A stretch of DNA of 64,000 bases from Actinosynnema sp. ALI-1.44 (GCF_001984155.1 NZ_MTQO01000027.1:1-64000), one strand, 5' to 3'; positions 41,240 to 50,005 are shown, counted from the first letter of the stretch. Numbers and translations are program-made. Notes: generated by a model from the letters alone, not told the origin.

Positions 41240-41887
41240 ATGAGCGAGACCGCATTCACCCCCGCGCTGGGCCGCTTCGCACCTACCCGGTTCTACGACA
41301 ACGCCATCACGCTGACACGTGAGCGCTTGTGGCGCGCTCTGGTCGCGATGCACGTGGCACCGCGGCCCGACGACGTGATCGTCGACGTCGGCTGCGGCAC
41401 CGGCTCGCTGGCGCTGTTGTTGAACCGGGTGGAACCGATGGCGCGGGTCGTGGGCGTGGATCCGGACCCTGACGTGCTGGCAGTGGCCAAGGGCAAGCCC
41501 GGGGCGGCCGGTGTCCGGTGGTTGACCGGGATCGGCGACACGCTGACGCAGACGCTGGGCCCGGCCTCGGCGGACACTGTCGTGTCCAGCCTTGTGCTGC
41601 ACCAGTGCCCGGTCGCGGTGAAACGGTCCGTGCTCGCGTCGATGTTCGCGGTGCTGAGTCCCGGTGGCAAACTGGTGATCGCCGACTACGGGCTCCAGCG
41701 GACGCCGCTGATGCGCCTGGCGTTCAGGATCGTGCAGTTCGCGGACGGCAAACAGGACACCCAGCCCAATGCGGACGGCGTGCTTCCGGAACTGATCACC
41801 GAAGCCGGGTTCCGTGCCGTTCGTGAAACCGAGGTGGTGCCGACGGTCAGCGGCTCGATCTCGATCTACACGGCCCGGCGGGATTGA
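41240..41887 (+). CDS. Class I SAM-dependent methyltransferase
   Basis: A 215-residue methyltransferase. The SAM-binding motif I is VIVDVGCGTGSLALLL, motif II VVGVDPDPDVLAVAK, and the post-I strand region ADTVVSSLVLHQCP is typical of small UbiE/COQ5-like enzymes. The C-terminal part (ISIYTARRD) ends the Rossmann fold. The ATG at 41240 places the protein start at FTPALGRFAPTRFYDN, as in relatives. The acceptor is unknown. Its last 22 bp overlap the convergent AraC gene. Confidence 0.85.
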   Translation: MSETAFTPALGRFAPTRFYDNAITLTRERLWRALVAMHVAPRPDDVIVDVGCGTGSLALLLNRVEPMARVVGVDPDPDVLAVAKGKPGAAGVRWLTGIGDTLTQTLGPASADTVVSSLVLHQCPVAVKRSVLASMFAVLSPGGKLVIADYGLQRTPLMRLAFRIVQFADGKQDTQPNADGVLPELITEAGFRAVRETEVVPTVSGSISIYTARRD

Positions 41888-42543
41888 CCACGCAGGACGG
41901 GCAGCACGGCTGCGGGTGTCACGCCCATCATCTCGCGCATCTGACGAGTGAGGTGGGCCTGGTCGGCGAAGCCCGCCGTGACGGCCGCCTCAGCCAACGA
42001 GCAGCCGTCACGCAGTTCCTCCGCTGCCCGGCGTAGCCGCGCCCATATCCGCCACCGGGTCAGCGGCATGCCGAGTTGTCGCTGTGCCAACGCACGCAGC
42101 CGCTGCGGCGACAGGCCGACCGCCGCCGCCACGTCCGGCATGGGGACGCTGCGATCCGCCACCATGGTCAACGCCCGCACCAGACGGGGATCCACCTCAG
42201 TGGACGGTTCACGAGTGATCTCGTCCACACTCAGGTCCGCCAAGTCGGGCGCGGCGGTGAGTGCGTTGCCGCCGGGGCGCTCGCGCAACCGGTCGGCGAA
42301 CGCGCGGTGCGGCTCGACGAAGAAGGTGAGCAGGTCCGCCGCGGCGAGGATGCGGTGCCGGACCATCGGCGGCACCAGCAGCGCCACGCTCTGGTGCCTG
42401 ACCGCCGCCGCGTCCACCATGGCCACTTCGCCGCGGGGCGCGATGGCGATCTGGAACGCGGCGTGCCGGTGTACGCCGCTGTCCGTCACCGGGCCCCGGT
42501 AGACGGCGTACCCCGCGCCGATCTCGAAGCTGGGCACGGTCAC
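41866..42543 (-). CDS. AraC family transcriptional regulator
   Basis: A 225-residue regulator. An N-terminal cupin-like sensing region (RHAAFQIAIAPRGEVAMVDA) is followed by the double helix-turn-helix, residues about 130 to 215 (DVAAAVGLSPQRLRALAQRQLG; LAEAAVTAGFADQAHLTRQMREMMGVTPAAV). It diverges from the large SARP gene with a 19-bp perfect palindrome in the gap. Its targets may include itself and the SARP gene. The ligand is unknown. Confidence 0.88.
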   Translation of the reverse strand: MTVPSFEIGAGYAVYRGPVTDSGVHRHAAFQIAIAPRGEVAMVDAAAVRHQSVALLVPPMVRHRILAAADLLTFFVEPHRAFADRLRERPGGNALTAAPDLADLSVDEITREPSTEVDPRLVRALTMVADRSVPMPDVAAAVGLSPQRLRALAQRQLGMPLTRWRIWARLRRAAEELRDGCSLAEAAVTAGFADQAHLTRQMREMMGVTPAAVLPVLRGQSRRAV

Positions 42544-42578
42544 CTGATGATCGTGCCACGGCAGGTGTTGACTACGTG

Positions 42579-42597
42579 TTGGTCACGTGGTGACCAA
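42579..42597. promoter_or_regulatory. 19-bp perfect palindrome in the araC/SARP divergent promoter
   Basis: TTGGTCACGTGGTGACCAA has 8-bp arms around GTG. It sits 36 bp from the AraC start and 47 bp from the preferred SARP start, where it could control both genes. AraC proteins usually bind direct repeats, so a dimeric repressor from elsewhere is as likely. Confidence 0.6.
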
Positions 42598-42643
42598 GTA
42601 TGGCCAGGCAGTGCCATTTCCAGGCATGCTGGTCACCATCGTG

Positions 42644-45421
42644 ATGAGTTCTTCTGTCGAGATCAACGTGCTCGGTCCGTGGCAGGCTTTCGTCGGCGGC
42701 CGTCCCGTCGTGGTGCAGGCCGGGCACCAGCGGACGTTGCTGTCGTCGCTCGTGCTGTCAGCGGGCCAGCCCGTCATGGCCGACACGCTGGCCGGGCAGG
42801 TCTGGGGCGACCAGCAGCCGGTGAACGTCCGCGGCGCCTTGTCGACGTACGCCACCCGGTTACGCGCAGTGTTCGGAAAGGACGCCATCGTAGCCAATCC
42901 CGGCGGGGGTTACTGCCTGTCGGTCGACCAGGACAATGTGGACCTGCACCGCTTCCGCAGGCTGCTGCGGCAGGCGCGGGGCGCCGACAGCGCCAGGACC
43001 GAGCTCGGGTTGCTGCGGGAAGCGCTTGGCCTGTGGCGTGGCCGCCCGTTCACCGGTGTCGAGTCCGACTGGCTCGACATGGACGTCGTGCCGTCGCTCA
43101 CCGAGGAGTGGTTCACCGCGACCGAACGCCGGATCGACCTGGATCTGGCGGTTGGCGCGTCCTCGGCGGCCATCGCCGAACTGTCCGGGTTGACCACCCA
43201 GTTCCCGCTGCGGGAGTCGTTGTGGCTCCGGCTGATCGACGCGATGTGGCGCACGGGACGGCGTGCCGACGCGCTGTCCGCGTACCGGCGTGTCCGTTCT
43301 GTGCTGCGGGACGAACTCGGCGTCGAGCCGGACGTGGACCTGCAGCGGCTGCACCGGGAACTGCTGCGCGACATCGCCGACGAGCGGGTGACGCCGTTGC
43401 GCGCGAGCGCCGCGCCCGGCCCGCACGAGCTTCCGCCTGACAACGTCAGGTTCGTCGGCAGGCGTGCCGAGCTCGCCACACTGGACGACCTGGTCGCCAC
43501 GATCACCTTCGCCACGGGTGCGGGCGAACCGCCGACGATCGTCGTGGCCATCGACGGCGCGCCCGGCACCGGCAAGACGGCACTGGCTCTGCACTGGGCG
43601 CACCGGATGGCCCACCGGCACCCGGACACCCAGCTGTACCTGAACCTGCGCGGCTATTCCGCGGAGGATCCCGTTCGCCCGGCCGCCGCGGTCGAGACCA
43701 TGCTGCGATCGCTCGGCGTACCCATCGAACGCATCCCCGCCGAACTGGACGAGCGGTCAGCGCTGTTGCGCAGCACGCTTGCCGGACGCAAACCGTTGAT
43801 GCTGCTGGACAACGCCCGCGACGCCGCCCAGGTGCGCGCGTTGTTGCCGGGCGCGGGTGGGCTGGTGATCGTGACCAGCCGCAACCAGCTGCGGTCACTG
43901 TCCATCCGGGATGGCGCGCAACGGCTGAGCCTGCAACGGCTCAGCCACGACGACGCCGTGGAGTTGCTGGGGTCGACGGCCGGGACGGCACGGGTCGCGG
44001 CCGAGCCGCAGGCGGCCGGGCAGCTCGCGGAGCTGTGTGAGGGGTTGCCGCTGGCGTTGGCGATCGTCGCCGAACGGGCCCAGCGCACGGACACCCTCAG
44101 CCATGTCGTCCAGGCGCTGACCGACGAGATGGGTGAACCGGCGGCGTTCCGGTCCGGGATGGGCAGCGAGCTGTACGCCGCGTTGTCGTGGTCCTACCGG
44201 GCACTCGACCCGCTCGCGGCCACGATGTTCCGCAAGCTCGGTCTGCACCCCGCCAACGACATCAGCACGGATGCCGCGGCCGTCATCGTGGACCTGCCGT
44301 CCACACGGGCCAGGCAGGTCCTCGATCAGCTCCACGACGCGCACATGGTCGAACAACTCCGGCCCAAGCGGTACGAACTGCACGACCTCATCCGGCTGTA
44401 CGCGGCCGAGGAGGCACATCGCACCGACAGCCCCGATGCCAACACCGCGGCGATCCGCCGGGTCCTCGACTGGTACCTGCACACCGCGGTGAGCGCCGAG
44501 TCCGTGCTGCAACCACGGCGGCGATTCGACTTCGTGGCACCGCTGACCCCGGCCGTGCCGCCGGTCGTCTTCGCCGACCAGGCCGCGGCGACGGGCTGGT
44601 TCGAGCGGGAGTTCGACTGCCTGCGGTCGGTGGTCCGCTGGGCCGCCACGCACGGGTGGGGCGGTCACGCGTGGCGCATCGTGATCGCGATGACCACGTT
44701 CCTCGACCGGCGGGTCGCGTGGCAGGAAAGCGTCGAACTGCTGGAGACCGCGCTGGCCGCGGCGCGGGCGGCCGAGGACCGCGTCGGCGAGGGGTACGCG
44801 TTCAATTCGCTGTCCTGCCAGCAGATCGACAAGAACGAGTTCGCCGGGGCAAGGCGCAACCTGGAACAGGCCATCGACTGCTTCGTCGACACCGGCCACC
44901 AGGCAGGCGAGACGATGGCGCTGTCCAACCTGGGGCTGGTGCACGGGCAGGCGGGCGAGCCCGAACGTGGACTACAGGTCTGCGCGAGCGCGCTGGCACT
45001 GGCCGAGACACTGGGGTATCAGCGCGGTGTCGCCAACAACCACAACAACATGGCCACCGCCCACGTCGCACTGGGCGACTACGACAAAGCCATCGACTGC
45101 TTCCGGCGCGCCGACCGGTTGTTCGCCGAGATCGGGGACATCGAACCCCGGTCGCTCAACCTCCAGGAGCTGGGACGCGCCTACGCCACCACCGGCCAGC
45201 ACACCAAGGCGATCCGCGCGTTGCGCCGGGCCGCGGCGGGGTACGGCCAGCTCGGCAACCGGCGCTGGCAAGCGATCGCGCTCTACGACCTCGGCAACGC
45301 GATCGCGTGCACCGGCCATCCCGGGTGGGCACGGCACTGCTGGCACGCGGCTCTCGTGGTGATGCGGGAACTTGCGGATCCTCGAACGGCGGAGCTGGAG
45401 GAACTGCTCGAAGCGGGCTGA
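42644..45421 (+). CDS. SARP-type regulator with NB-ARC ATPase and TPR domains (AfsR-like)
   Basis: A 925-residue regulator. Residues about 8 to 95 are an OmpR-like winged helix, and about 98 to 243 the bacterial transcriptional activation domain (DLHRFRRLLRQAR; VSDWLDMD region; RTGRRADALSAYRRVRSVLRDELGVEP). About 265 to 560 is an NB-ARC ATPase with Walker A GAPGTGKT (about 304 to 311) and Walker B LMLLDNA. About 690 to 915 is a TPR array. AfsR-like proteins activate antibiotic or developmental genes and may be tuned by phosphorylation. The ATG encoding MSSSVEINVLGPW (42644) matches typical SARP starts; a longer frame from 42587 is less likely. No biosynthetic cluster is in view, so its target is unknown. 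Confidence 0.9.
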   Translation: MSSSVEINVLGPWQAFVGGRPVVVQAGHQRTLLSSLVLSAGQPVMADTLAGQVWGDQQPVNVRGALSTYATRLRAVFGKDAIVANPGGGYCLSVDQDNVDLHRFRRLLRQARGADSARTELGLLREALGLWRGRPFTGVESDWLDMDVVPSLTEEWFTATERRIDLDLAVGASSAAIAELSGLTTQFPLRESLWLRLIDAMWRTGRRADALSAYRRVRSVLRDELGVEPDVDLQRLHRELLRDIADERVTPLRASAAPGPHELPPDNVRFVGRRAELATLDDLVATITFATGAGEPPTIVVAIDGAPGTGKTALALHWAHRMAHRHPDTQLYLNLRGYSAEDPVRPAAAVETMLRSLGVPIERIPAELDERSALLRSTLAGRKPLMLLDNARDAAQVRALLPGAGGLVIVTSRNQLRSLSIRDGAQRLSLQRLSHDDAVELLGSTAGTARVAAEPQAAGQLAELCEGLPLALAIVAERAQRTDTLSHVVQALTDEMGEPAAFRSGMGSELYAALSWSYRALDPLAATMFRKLGLHPANDISTDAAAVIVDLPSTRARQVLDQLHDAHMVEQLRPKRYELHDLIRLYAAEEAHRTDSPDANTAAIRRVLDWYLHTAVSAESVLQPRRRFDFVAPLTPAVPPVVFADQAAATGWFEREFDCLRSVVRWAATHGWGGHAWRIVIAMTTFLDRRVAWQESVELLETALAAARAAEDRVGEGYAFNSLSCQQIDKNEFAGARRNLEQAIDCFVDTGHQAGETMALSNLGLVHGQAGEPERGLQVCASALALAETLGYQRGVANNHNNMATAHVALGDYDKAIDCFRRADRLFAEIGDIEPRSLNLQELGRAYATTGQHTKAIRALRRAAAGYGQLGNRRWQAIALYDLGNAIACTGHPGWARHCWHAALVVMRELADPRTAELEELLEAG

Positions 45422-45422
45422 G

Positions 45423-45453
45423 CACGGGGTGGGCCCCTCGACCCCACCCCGTG
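45423..45453. terminator. Bidirectional terminator between SARP and lipoprotein genes
   Basis: An inverted repeat with 11-bp arms (CACGGGGTGGG and complement) and a 9-bp loop directly follows the SARP stop and precedes the end of the convergent lipoprotein gene. Confidence 0.75.
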
Positions 45454-45465
45454 GCGTGAACCGGC

Positions 45466-45930
45466 TCAGCCGCCGGTGACTCCGAAACCGCAGGCGAAGT
45501 ACCCCTTGCCTTCCTTGACGACCTTGACCGTGATCGGCGAGTCACCCGGCATCTCCACCGGCACTGTCCACTCGTCACCGTCCTCCCGCGGCTCGCCGGG
45601 AGTCCCCTTCGGGAACGCCTTCTGCGCGGGCGGGTCGAGTTCCTTCTCCAGTGCGAACTTGCCGGTCCTGTTCACCGGGCTCGACCAGTGCTCGCACACC
45701 GCGGCTTCGATCTTGTCGTCGTCGCCTGCCTTGACGCCGTCGATCAGCGCCTGCACAGCGGCTTTCGGGGACTTCGCACCGGGCCTGGCCGATGATTGCG
45801 CCGTAGTTCCCTTGTCACCGGACGACCCGTCGGAAGATCCGACAGGGACAGCGCTGCCGTCCGTCGAACTGCCGCATGCCGTGACCAGACCGGCGATCAC
45901 CACAGCCGCCCCCAGTACCCCGATCCGCAT
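45466..45930 (-). CDS. Secreted lipoprotein of unknown function
   Basis: A 154-residue lipoprotein. The signal peptide (IGVLGAAVVIAGL) ends in a lipobox LVTAC with the lipidated Cys near residue 19, followed by a Ser/Gly-rich linker (about 20 to 50). A folded domain follows (residues about 55 to 154) that resembles DUF4878-like or NTF2-like lipoproteins (KAAVQALIDGVKAGDDDKIEAAVCEHW; ending KGYFACGFGVTGG). It has a Cys pair that may bond. The start is probably the ATG at 45930; a GTG four codons earlier (45942) is also possible. Role unknown. Confidence 0.8.
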   Translation of the reverse strand: MRIGVLGAAVVIAGLVTACGSSTDGSAVPVGSSDGSSGDKGTTAQSSARPGAKSPKAAVQALIDGVKAGDDDKIEAAVCEHWSSPVNRTGKFALEKELDPPAQKAFPKGTPGEPREDGDEWTVPVEMPGDSPITVKVVKEGKGYFACGFGVTGG

Positions 45931-46051
45931 CTTCCTGTCCACTCCCGTTGTCCTGTCTGCCCCTGTGCCGAGCAGTGAAACAGGACTCGCGTCGGGGCAC
46001 TACATGATCAACGGGAAATACCGCGACAGTTGACCCGTCTACCGCAGAGGT

Positions 46052-46600
46052 TTACCACCTGGCGGCCCACGGCTCGCGTGGCAGGTCCGCGGCGCCGATG
46101 ACGAACGAGATGACGTGGTACCAGCCTGCTGTGACAACGAGTTCGAGGATCTGGGCGTCGGTGAGTTCACCGGCGAGGGACGCGAACGTGGCGTCGGTCA
46201 GCTTGCCGGTGTCGTGCAGTTCGTCGGCCAGGCGGAGGACCGTGCGATCCAGGTCGCTCCACGACGGGTGGTCCGGATCGACCGCGGCCGTGGCGGCGAG
46301 TTGCTCGGGCGTGAACTCGGCGGCGGCGGCGAAAACCGTTGCGTGGACGCCCCATTCGTACTCCGCGCCGCAGCGGGCACAGGTGCGTTGGATGACGAGT
46401 TCACGCAGGCGTGTGGGGACGGTGCCGTGGCCGAGGATGCCCGCGCCGAGCGGACGCATGCGGGACGCCAGGTCCGGGTGGCGCACGAGGGTGCGGAACA
46501 GCATCAGCGGCTCCATGCCCGGCGTGGTCAGTTTGGCGAGCACGGCCGCGGCGGCGTCGTCGTAGGGCGGCTGTGCGGGAGCGATACGTGGTCCGGTCAT
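46052..46600 (-). CDS. Carboxymuconolactone decarboxylase (AhpD-like) family protein
   Basis: A 182-residue all-helical protein of the CMD/AhpD superfamily. The central motif TCARCGAEYEWGVH carries the C-x-x-C pair and the His of AhpD-type peroxidase-reductase partners. Length matches CMD family members that occur as single genes. It is likely cytosolic and thiol-active, or it may use other chemistry. A long inverted repeat lies 20 bp upstream of the start and 39 bp after the end of the HxlR gene, so this gene may be under separate HxlR control. Confidence 0.85.
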   Translation of the reverse strand: MTGPRIAPAQPPYDDAAAAVLAKLTTPGMEPLMLFRTLVRHPDLASRMRPLGAGILGHGTVPTRLRELVIQRTCARCGAEYEWGVHATVFAAAAEFTPEQLAATAAVDPDHPSWSDLDRTVLRLADELHDTGKLTDATFASLAGELTDAQILELVVTAGWYHVISFVIGAADLPREPWAARW

Positions 46601-46620
46601 CGAATGGACTCCCGTCTCGA

Positions 46621-46650
46621 ATTTCGAAGCACACGATAGCGCTTCGAAAT
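46621..46650. promoter_or_regulatory. Inverted repeat operator upstream of the CMD gene
   Basis: ATTTCGAAGC and its exact complement GCTTCGAAAT (10-bp arms, 46621-46630 and 46641-46650) are separated by 10 bp, so their centres are 20 bp apart, two helical turns. The repeat is AT-rich and lies between the HxlR and CMD genes, 21 bp upstream of the CMD start. The HxlR protein encoded next door is the likeliest binder. Confidence 0.65.
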
Positions 46651-46688
46651 CAGAATCACAAGCGGGCGGGCCGGTGGGCCGAGCGGAG

Positions 46689-47117
46689 TCAGGCAGGCGA
46701 GTCGTAGCGCGCCCGCGCGTCGTTGACCTCGTTGATGTGCACCTCGGCCCAGTCCCGGATCGCCGCGAGCGGGACGGTGAGGGTGTGCCCGAGATCGGTC
46801 AGCGTGTACTCCACTTTGGGTGGGACGGTCGGGTGCGTCGTGCGGGTGAGCAGGCCGTCCCGTTCGAGGCTGCGCAGTGTCTGGGTGAGCATCTTCTCGC
46901 TGACGCCGTCGATGGCGTGCCGGAGTTCGCTGTAGCGCTTGGTTCCCGTGGACAAGCAGCCGACGATCAGCGCGGTCCACTTGTCGGCGATGCGGTCGAG
47001 GACCTGCCGTGACGGGCACGGCGCGCTGTAGACGTCGGCAGGGCGTCCGTCGGGCAGCCAGGCCAACACCCGGCCAGGCGTGCCCGGCCGGGGCCTGCGG
47101 GTGCGAGGTGCGGGCAT
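46689..47117 (-). CDS. HxlR family transcriptional regulator
   Basis: A 142-residue winged helix regulator of the HxlR type. It contains the conserved N-terminal Cys (APCPSRQVLDRIADKW), the recognition region RYSELRHAIDGVSEKMLTQTLRSLERDGLLTR and the wing TVPPKVEYTLTDLG. The Cys can sense quinones, hypochlorite or other electrophiles in relatives such as YodB, HypR and QorR. Its gene follows the MBL-fold gene by 10 bp. The operator upstream of the CMD gene is its probable target. Confidence 0.88.
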   Translation of the reverse strand: MPAPRTRRPRPGTPGRVLAWLPDGRPADVYSAPCPSRQVLDRIADKWTALIVGCLSTGTKRYSELRHAIDGVSEKMLTQTLRSLERDGLLTRTTHPTVPPKVEYTLTDLGHTLTVPLAAIRDWAEVHINEVNDARARYDSPA

Positions 47118-47127
47118 GATCGTGACG

Positions 47128-47979
47128 TTATGCGATTTCCGGCCCGCCGGCCCAGACTCGCCGTGAGACGGGCGGCAGGACCCGGCCGAACACCTGCCCC
47201 GCGAAATGGCCGCCCGCGAGGATCGTGCGCCCGTCGGCCACGTCGTCGAGCAACCGCTCGCGCGTGTCCACCCCCGCCTCGGCGTCCACGTCGAACGCGA
47301 AACTCCAGTGGCTTTCGGCGACCTGGACCTGGCAGTGCATGACGTCACCGAGGACGACCACGCGCCGCCGGTCGTCGCCGCCGCCGGTCACCTCGATGCT
47401 GTGGTGGCCCGGGGTGTGCCCGGGTGTGGCCAGGACACGGATCCCGGGCGCGATGACGTCGTCGTGGTCGACGAAGCCGATCACGTCCGCCAACGGCTGC
47501 TGCACGGTCTCCGGGTCCGGGCCGACGAGTTCCTCGGTGCCCCACCAATGGGTCCATTCGGCCTTGCCGACCAGGTGCTTGGCGTGCGGGAAGGTCAAAC
47601 CTCCTCCGGGGCCGGTGGTCCAGCCGACGTGATCGTGGTGCAGGTGGGTGTAGACGACGGTGTCGACGTCACCAGGCGCCAGGTCTTCGGCGGCGAGGGC
47701 GTCGAGCAGGCCGCCGCCGTGGAACTCGGCCTTGCCGGGCAGGTCGAACTCGACCGGGCCGAGACCGAGATCGACGAGCACGACCCGGTCTGCCGTGCGG
47801 ATCAGGAACGACCCGATGCTGACCGGGAACCAGCCGCGCTCGTCGAGGAACGCCGCGTGCGCCGCCCACTCGCTGGACGGGAAGAACACGGCGGGGTTGA
47901 GCCAGGCGTGCCCGTCGGGCAGATAGGTGACGGTCGTGTCGCCGAGGCGGACCTGGGCGCGGGAAGCGGGGTGAGCCAT
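47128..47979 (-). CDS. MBL-fold metallo-hydrolase
   Basis: A 283-residue metallo-beta-lactamase-fold hydrolase. The zinc ligands are in VVYTHLHHDHVGW (HxHxDH), the His in ATPGHTPGHHSIE, the Asp in VVVLGDVMHC and the His in TILAGGHFAG. The pattern matches AHL lactonase- and N-acyl hydrolase-like MBL proteins of this length, but the substrate is unknown. The ATG at 47979 follows GGAGAGA. It is the first gene of the MBL-HxlR unit. Confidence 0.87.
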   Translation of the reverse strand: MAHPASRAQVRLGDTTVTYLPDGHAWLNPAVFFPSSEWAAHAAFLDERGWFPVSIGSFLIRTADRVVLVDLGLGPVEFDLPGKAEFHGGGLLDALAAEDLAPGDVDTVVYTHLHHDHVGWTTGPGGGLTFPHAKHLVGKAEWTHWWGTEELVGPDPETVQQPLADVIGFVDHDDVIAPGIRVLATPGHTPGHHSIEVTGGGDDRRRVVVLGDVMHCQVQVAESHWSFAFDVDAEAGVDTRERLLDDVADGRTILAGGHFAGQVFGRVLPPVSRRVWAGGPEIA

Positions 47980-48088
47980 GCTGTCTCTCCTTTGTGGAAC
48001 GGTGATCCCCACTCACCCTGGGAGAGCCACGGTCCAAAAGGAAGTACGCACTTGCAAGTGCGCCGCCCGGGTCCGGCGGGACGATCTC

Positions 48089-49009
48089 CTACCCGAGGTC
48101 GCTCGAATCCGTGTTGCCGCCCGAAAGCACGACGACGACGCGTTCGCCCGGCTGAGGTGTGTAAGCCCCGGACGTCAACGCCGCCAGCGCCACGGCGGCC
48201 CCGTGCTCGACGGCGACCTGCCGTTGATCCCACAGCAGCTTGCGGGCGGCGACGATGTCGCTCTCCTCGACCAGGACGGACCGCACGCCCGTGCGAACGG
48301 CCACGTCGTAGGGGACCTGGCCGAGGAGCGTGGCACCGAGCGAGTCCGCGGCCACACCGGAAACACCGACCTCGACGGGCTTTCCGGCGACCAGGGCGGC
48401 GTTGAACGTGGGGCACTCGACCGGCTCGACACCGACGACCCGCGCCTTGCCCTCGGTGGCCGCGGCGATCCCCGCCATCAGCCCTCCCCCGCCGACCGCG
48501 ACCAGGATCGTGTCGACCCGTCCGCCGGTCTGCTCCAGGATCTCGGTGCCCAGCGTGCCCTGGCCCGCGCAGACCTCCGGCTGGTCGAAGGCGTGGCAGA
48601 ACAGGGCGCCGGTCTGCTCGGCGTGCCTGATCGCCGCTTCGTACGCGTCGTGGTACTTGGCCCCCACCTGCTCGATCTCGGCGCCCATTTCGCGCAGCTT
48701 CCGCACCTTCACGGCGGGCGCTGTGCGTGGCACGAACACCCGGGCGTGGGTGCCACTGCGGGCCGCCGCGTAGACGACACCCAGCGCGGCGTTGCCGCCG
48801 GACGCGCCGACCACACCCGCGTCGGGCAGCCCGCCCTGTTCAGCCGCGGTGAGGATGCGGTTGACCATGCCGCGAGCCTTGAACGACCCGGTGTGCTGCG
48901 CCAGTTCCAGTTTCAGGTGGAGGGCCGTCTCGACCTGGATGAGCGGGGTGGTCCTGATGTGGGGCTGGATGCGCCGCCGGGCCGCGGCGACGTCGGATGC
49001 GTCGATCAC
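48089..49009 (-). CDS. PLP-dependent threonine/serine dehydratase-like enzyme
   Basis: A 306-residue fold type II PLP enzyme. The PLP-lysine motif is TGSFKARGMVNR, the glycine-rich phosphate loop is VGGGGLMAG, and ASGGNAALGVV is the substrate loop of serine/threonine dehydratases. It lacks a C-terminal ACT regulatory domain, so it is the catabolic short type. The GTG at 49009 was chosen because the GTG at 49042 would put the start inside the operator. It is divergent from a LysR gene, which likely controls it. Confidence 0.85.
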   Translation of the reverse strand: MIDASDVAAARRRIQPHIRTTPLIQVETALHLKLELAQHTGSFKARGMVNRILTAAEQGGLPDAGVVGASGGNAALGVVYAAARSGTHARVFVPRTAPAVKVRKLREMGAEIEQVGAKYHDAYEAAIRHAEQTGALFCHAFDQPEVCAGQGTLGTEILEQTGGRVDTILVAVGGGGLMAGIAAATEGKARVVGVEPVECPTFNAALVAGKPVEVGVSGVAADSLGATLLGQVPYDVAVRTGVRSVLVEESDIVAARKLLWDQRQVAVEHGAAVALAALTSGAYTPQPGERVVVVLSGGNTDSSDLG

Positions 49010-49032
49010 GACCCCAGCCTGGCAAGTGACTG

Positions 49033-49079
49033 CCTTAAGCACCAGCTAGATCTACTATGGCTCGTTAAGCAGTGCTTAA
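49033..49079. promoter_or_regulatory. LysR-type operator region between dehydratase and lysR
   Basis: A perfect palindrome TTAAGCAGTGCTTAA (49065-49079) has 7-bp arms and a 1-bp centre, and a third copy of the half-site, CTTAAGCAC, occurs at 49034-49042. Half-site repetition with TTAAGCA words in the divergent gap is typical of a LysR regulator with recognition and activation sites. It probably controls both genes. Confidence 0.65.
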
Positions 49080-49094
49080 GCCAGGGAGGTGCGC

Positions 49095-50000
49095 GTGCTG
49101 GACGTCAACCGGCTCGCCGTGCTGGTGCAGATCGCCCACCACGGCTCGATCACCGCCGCCGCCACCCAGCTGTCGATCACACCCGCGGCCGTGTCCCAGC
49201 AGCTGGCCAAGCTCGAACGCGAGGTCGGCTGCCCCTTGGTCGACCGGCACCCGCGCGGGGTGCGGCTCACCACGGTCGGCACCGCGTTGGCCGCGCACGC
49301 CGAGACGATCGTTGGCCAACTGCGGGCCGCGGAACAGCACGTGCAGGTGCTGCTCGACCAGCAACCGACCCACCTCGCGGTCGGCACGTTCGCCAGTGCC
49401 GGGCAGACGCTCGTACCTCCGGCCTTGGCGCGGTTCAGGCGCGAGTACCCGGATGTCGCGCTGGCTCTGCGTGACCTCGAACCGCCGGACGGCTACGGGC
49501 TGGTGACCTCACGGGAACTGGACCTGCTGATCACACACGGCTACCCGGGTGGCACCATGCCCGACGCGCAGGGACTGCGCCGGTTCCTCCTGCTGACCGA
49601 CCCGTTGCGCCTGGCACTGCCGGCGAGCGACCCGATGGCCACGCGGCAGCGGATCGCGTTGAAGAACCTCACGGGCCACGAGTGGATCTCCGGCGGCCAG
49701 GGCATCCCCAACCGGGTCTGCCTGGAACACCTTGCCCGGCAGGCGAAAGTACGGGTCCACGTCGCCTACGAGACGGCCGACTACCAGGTCACCCTCGCTC
49801 TCGTCGCCGCAGGGCTCGGCGTGGCGCTCGTACCGTCGAGCCTCCTGGACGGGCCGCCCGACCGCCGGGTCGCGGTGCGCGCGCTGACCGGCGAACCCGT
49901 CACCCGCGGCATCTACCTGGCGCACCACAAACAACCCAATCCCCTGGCACACGCGATGATCGGGTTCCTGACACGGGCGGCGGGCGCGCGAACCCGTTAG
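49095..50000 (+). CDS. LysR family transcriptional regulator
   Basis: A 301-residue regulator. The N-terminal helix-turn-helix (VNRLAVLVQIAHHGSITAA; SITPAAVSQQLAKLEREVG) is followed by the LysR substrate-binding domain (LAVGTFASAGQTLVPPALARFRREYP; VAAGLGVALVPSSLL). The GTG at 49095 lies 5 bp after a GGAGG site, better placed than the GTG at 49089. It is divergent from the dehydratase gene with shared operators. The effector is unknown. Confidence 0.9.
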   Translation: MLDVNRLAVLVQIAHHGSITAAATQLSITPAAVSQQLAKLEREVGCPLVDRHPRGVRLTTVGTALAAHAETIVGQLRAAEQHVQVLLDQQPTHLAVGTFASAGQTLVPPALARFRREYPDVALALRDLEPPDGYGLVTSRELDLLITHGYPGGTMPDAQGLRRFLLLTDPLRLALPASDPMATRQRIALKNLTGHEWISGGQGIPNRVCLEHLARQAKVRVHVAYETADYQVTLALVAAGLGVALVPSSLLDGPPDRRVAVRALTGEPVTRGIYLAHHKQPNPLAHAMIGFLTRAAGARTR

Positions 50001-50005
50001 GACGG

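Noticed and set aside
41110-41322. A 70-codon frame right after the MerR-like operator
   Set aside because: No protein-like pattern and it overlaps the start of the methyltransferase gene; better seen as a decayed target.
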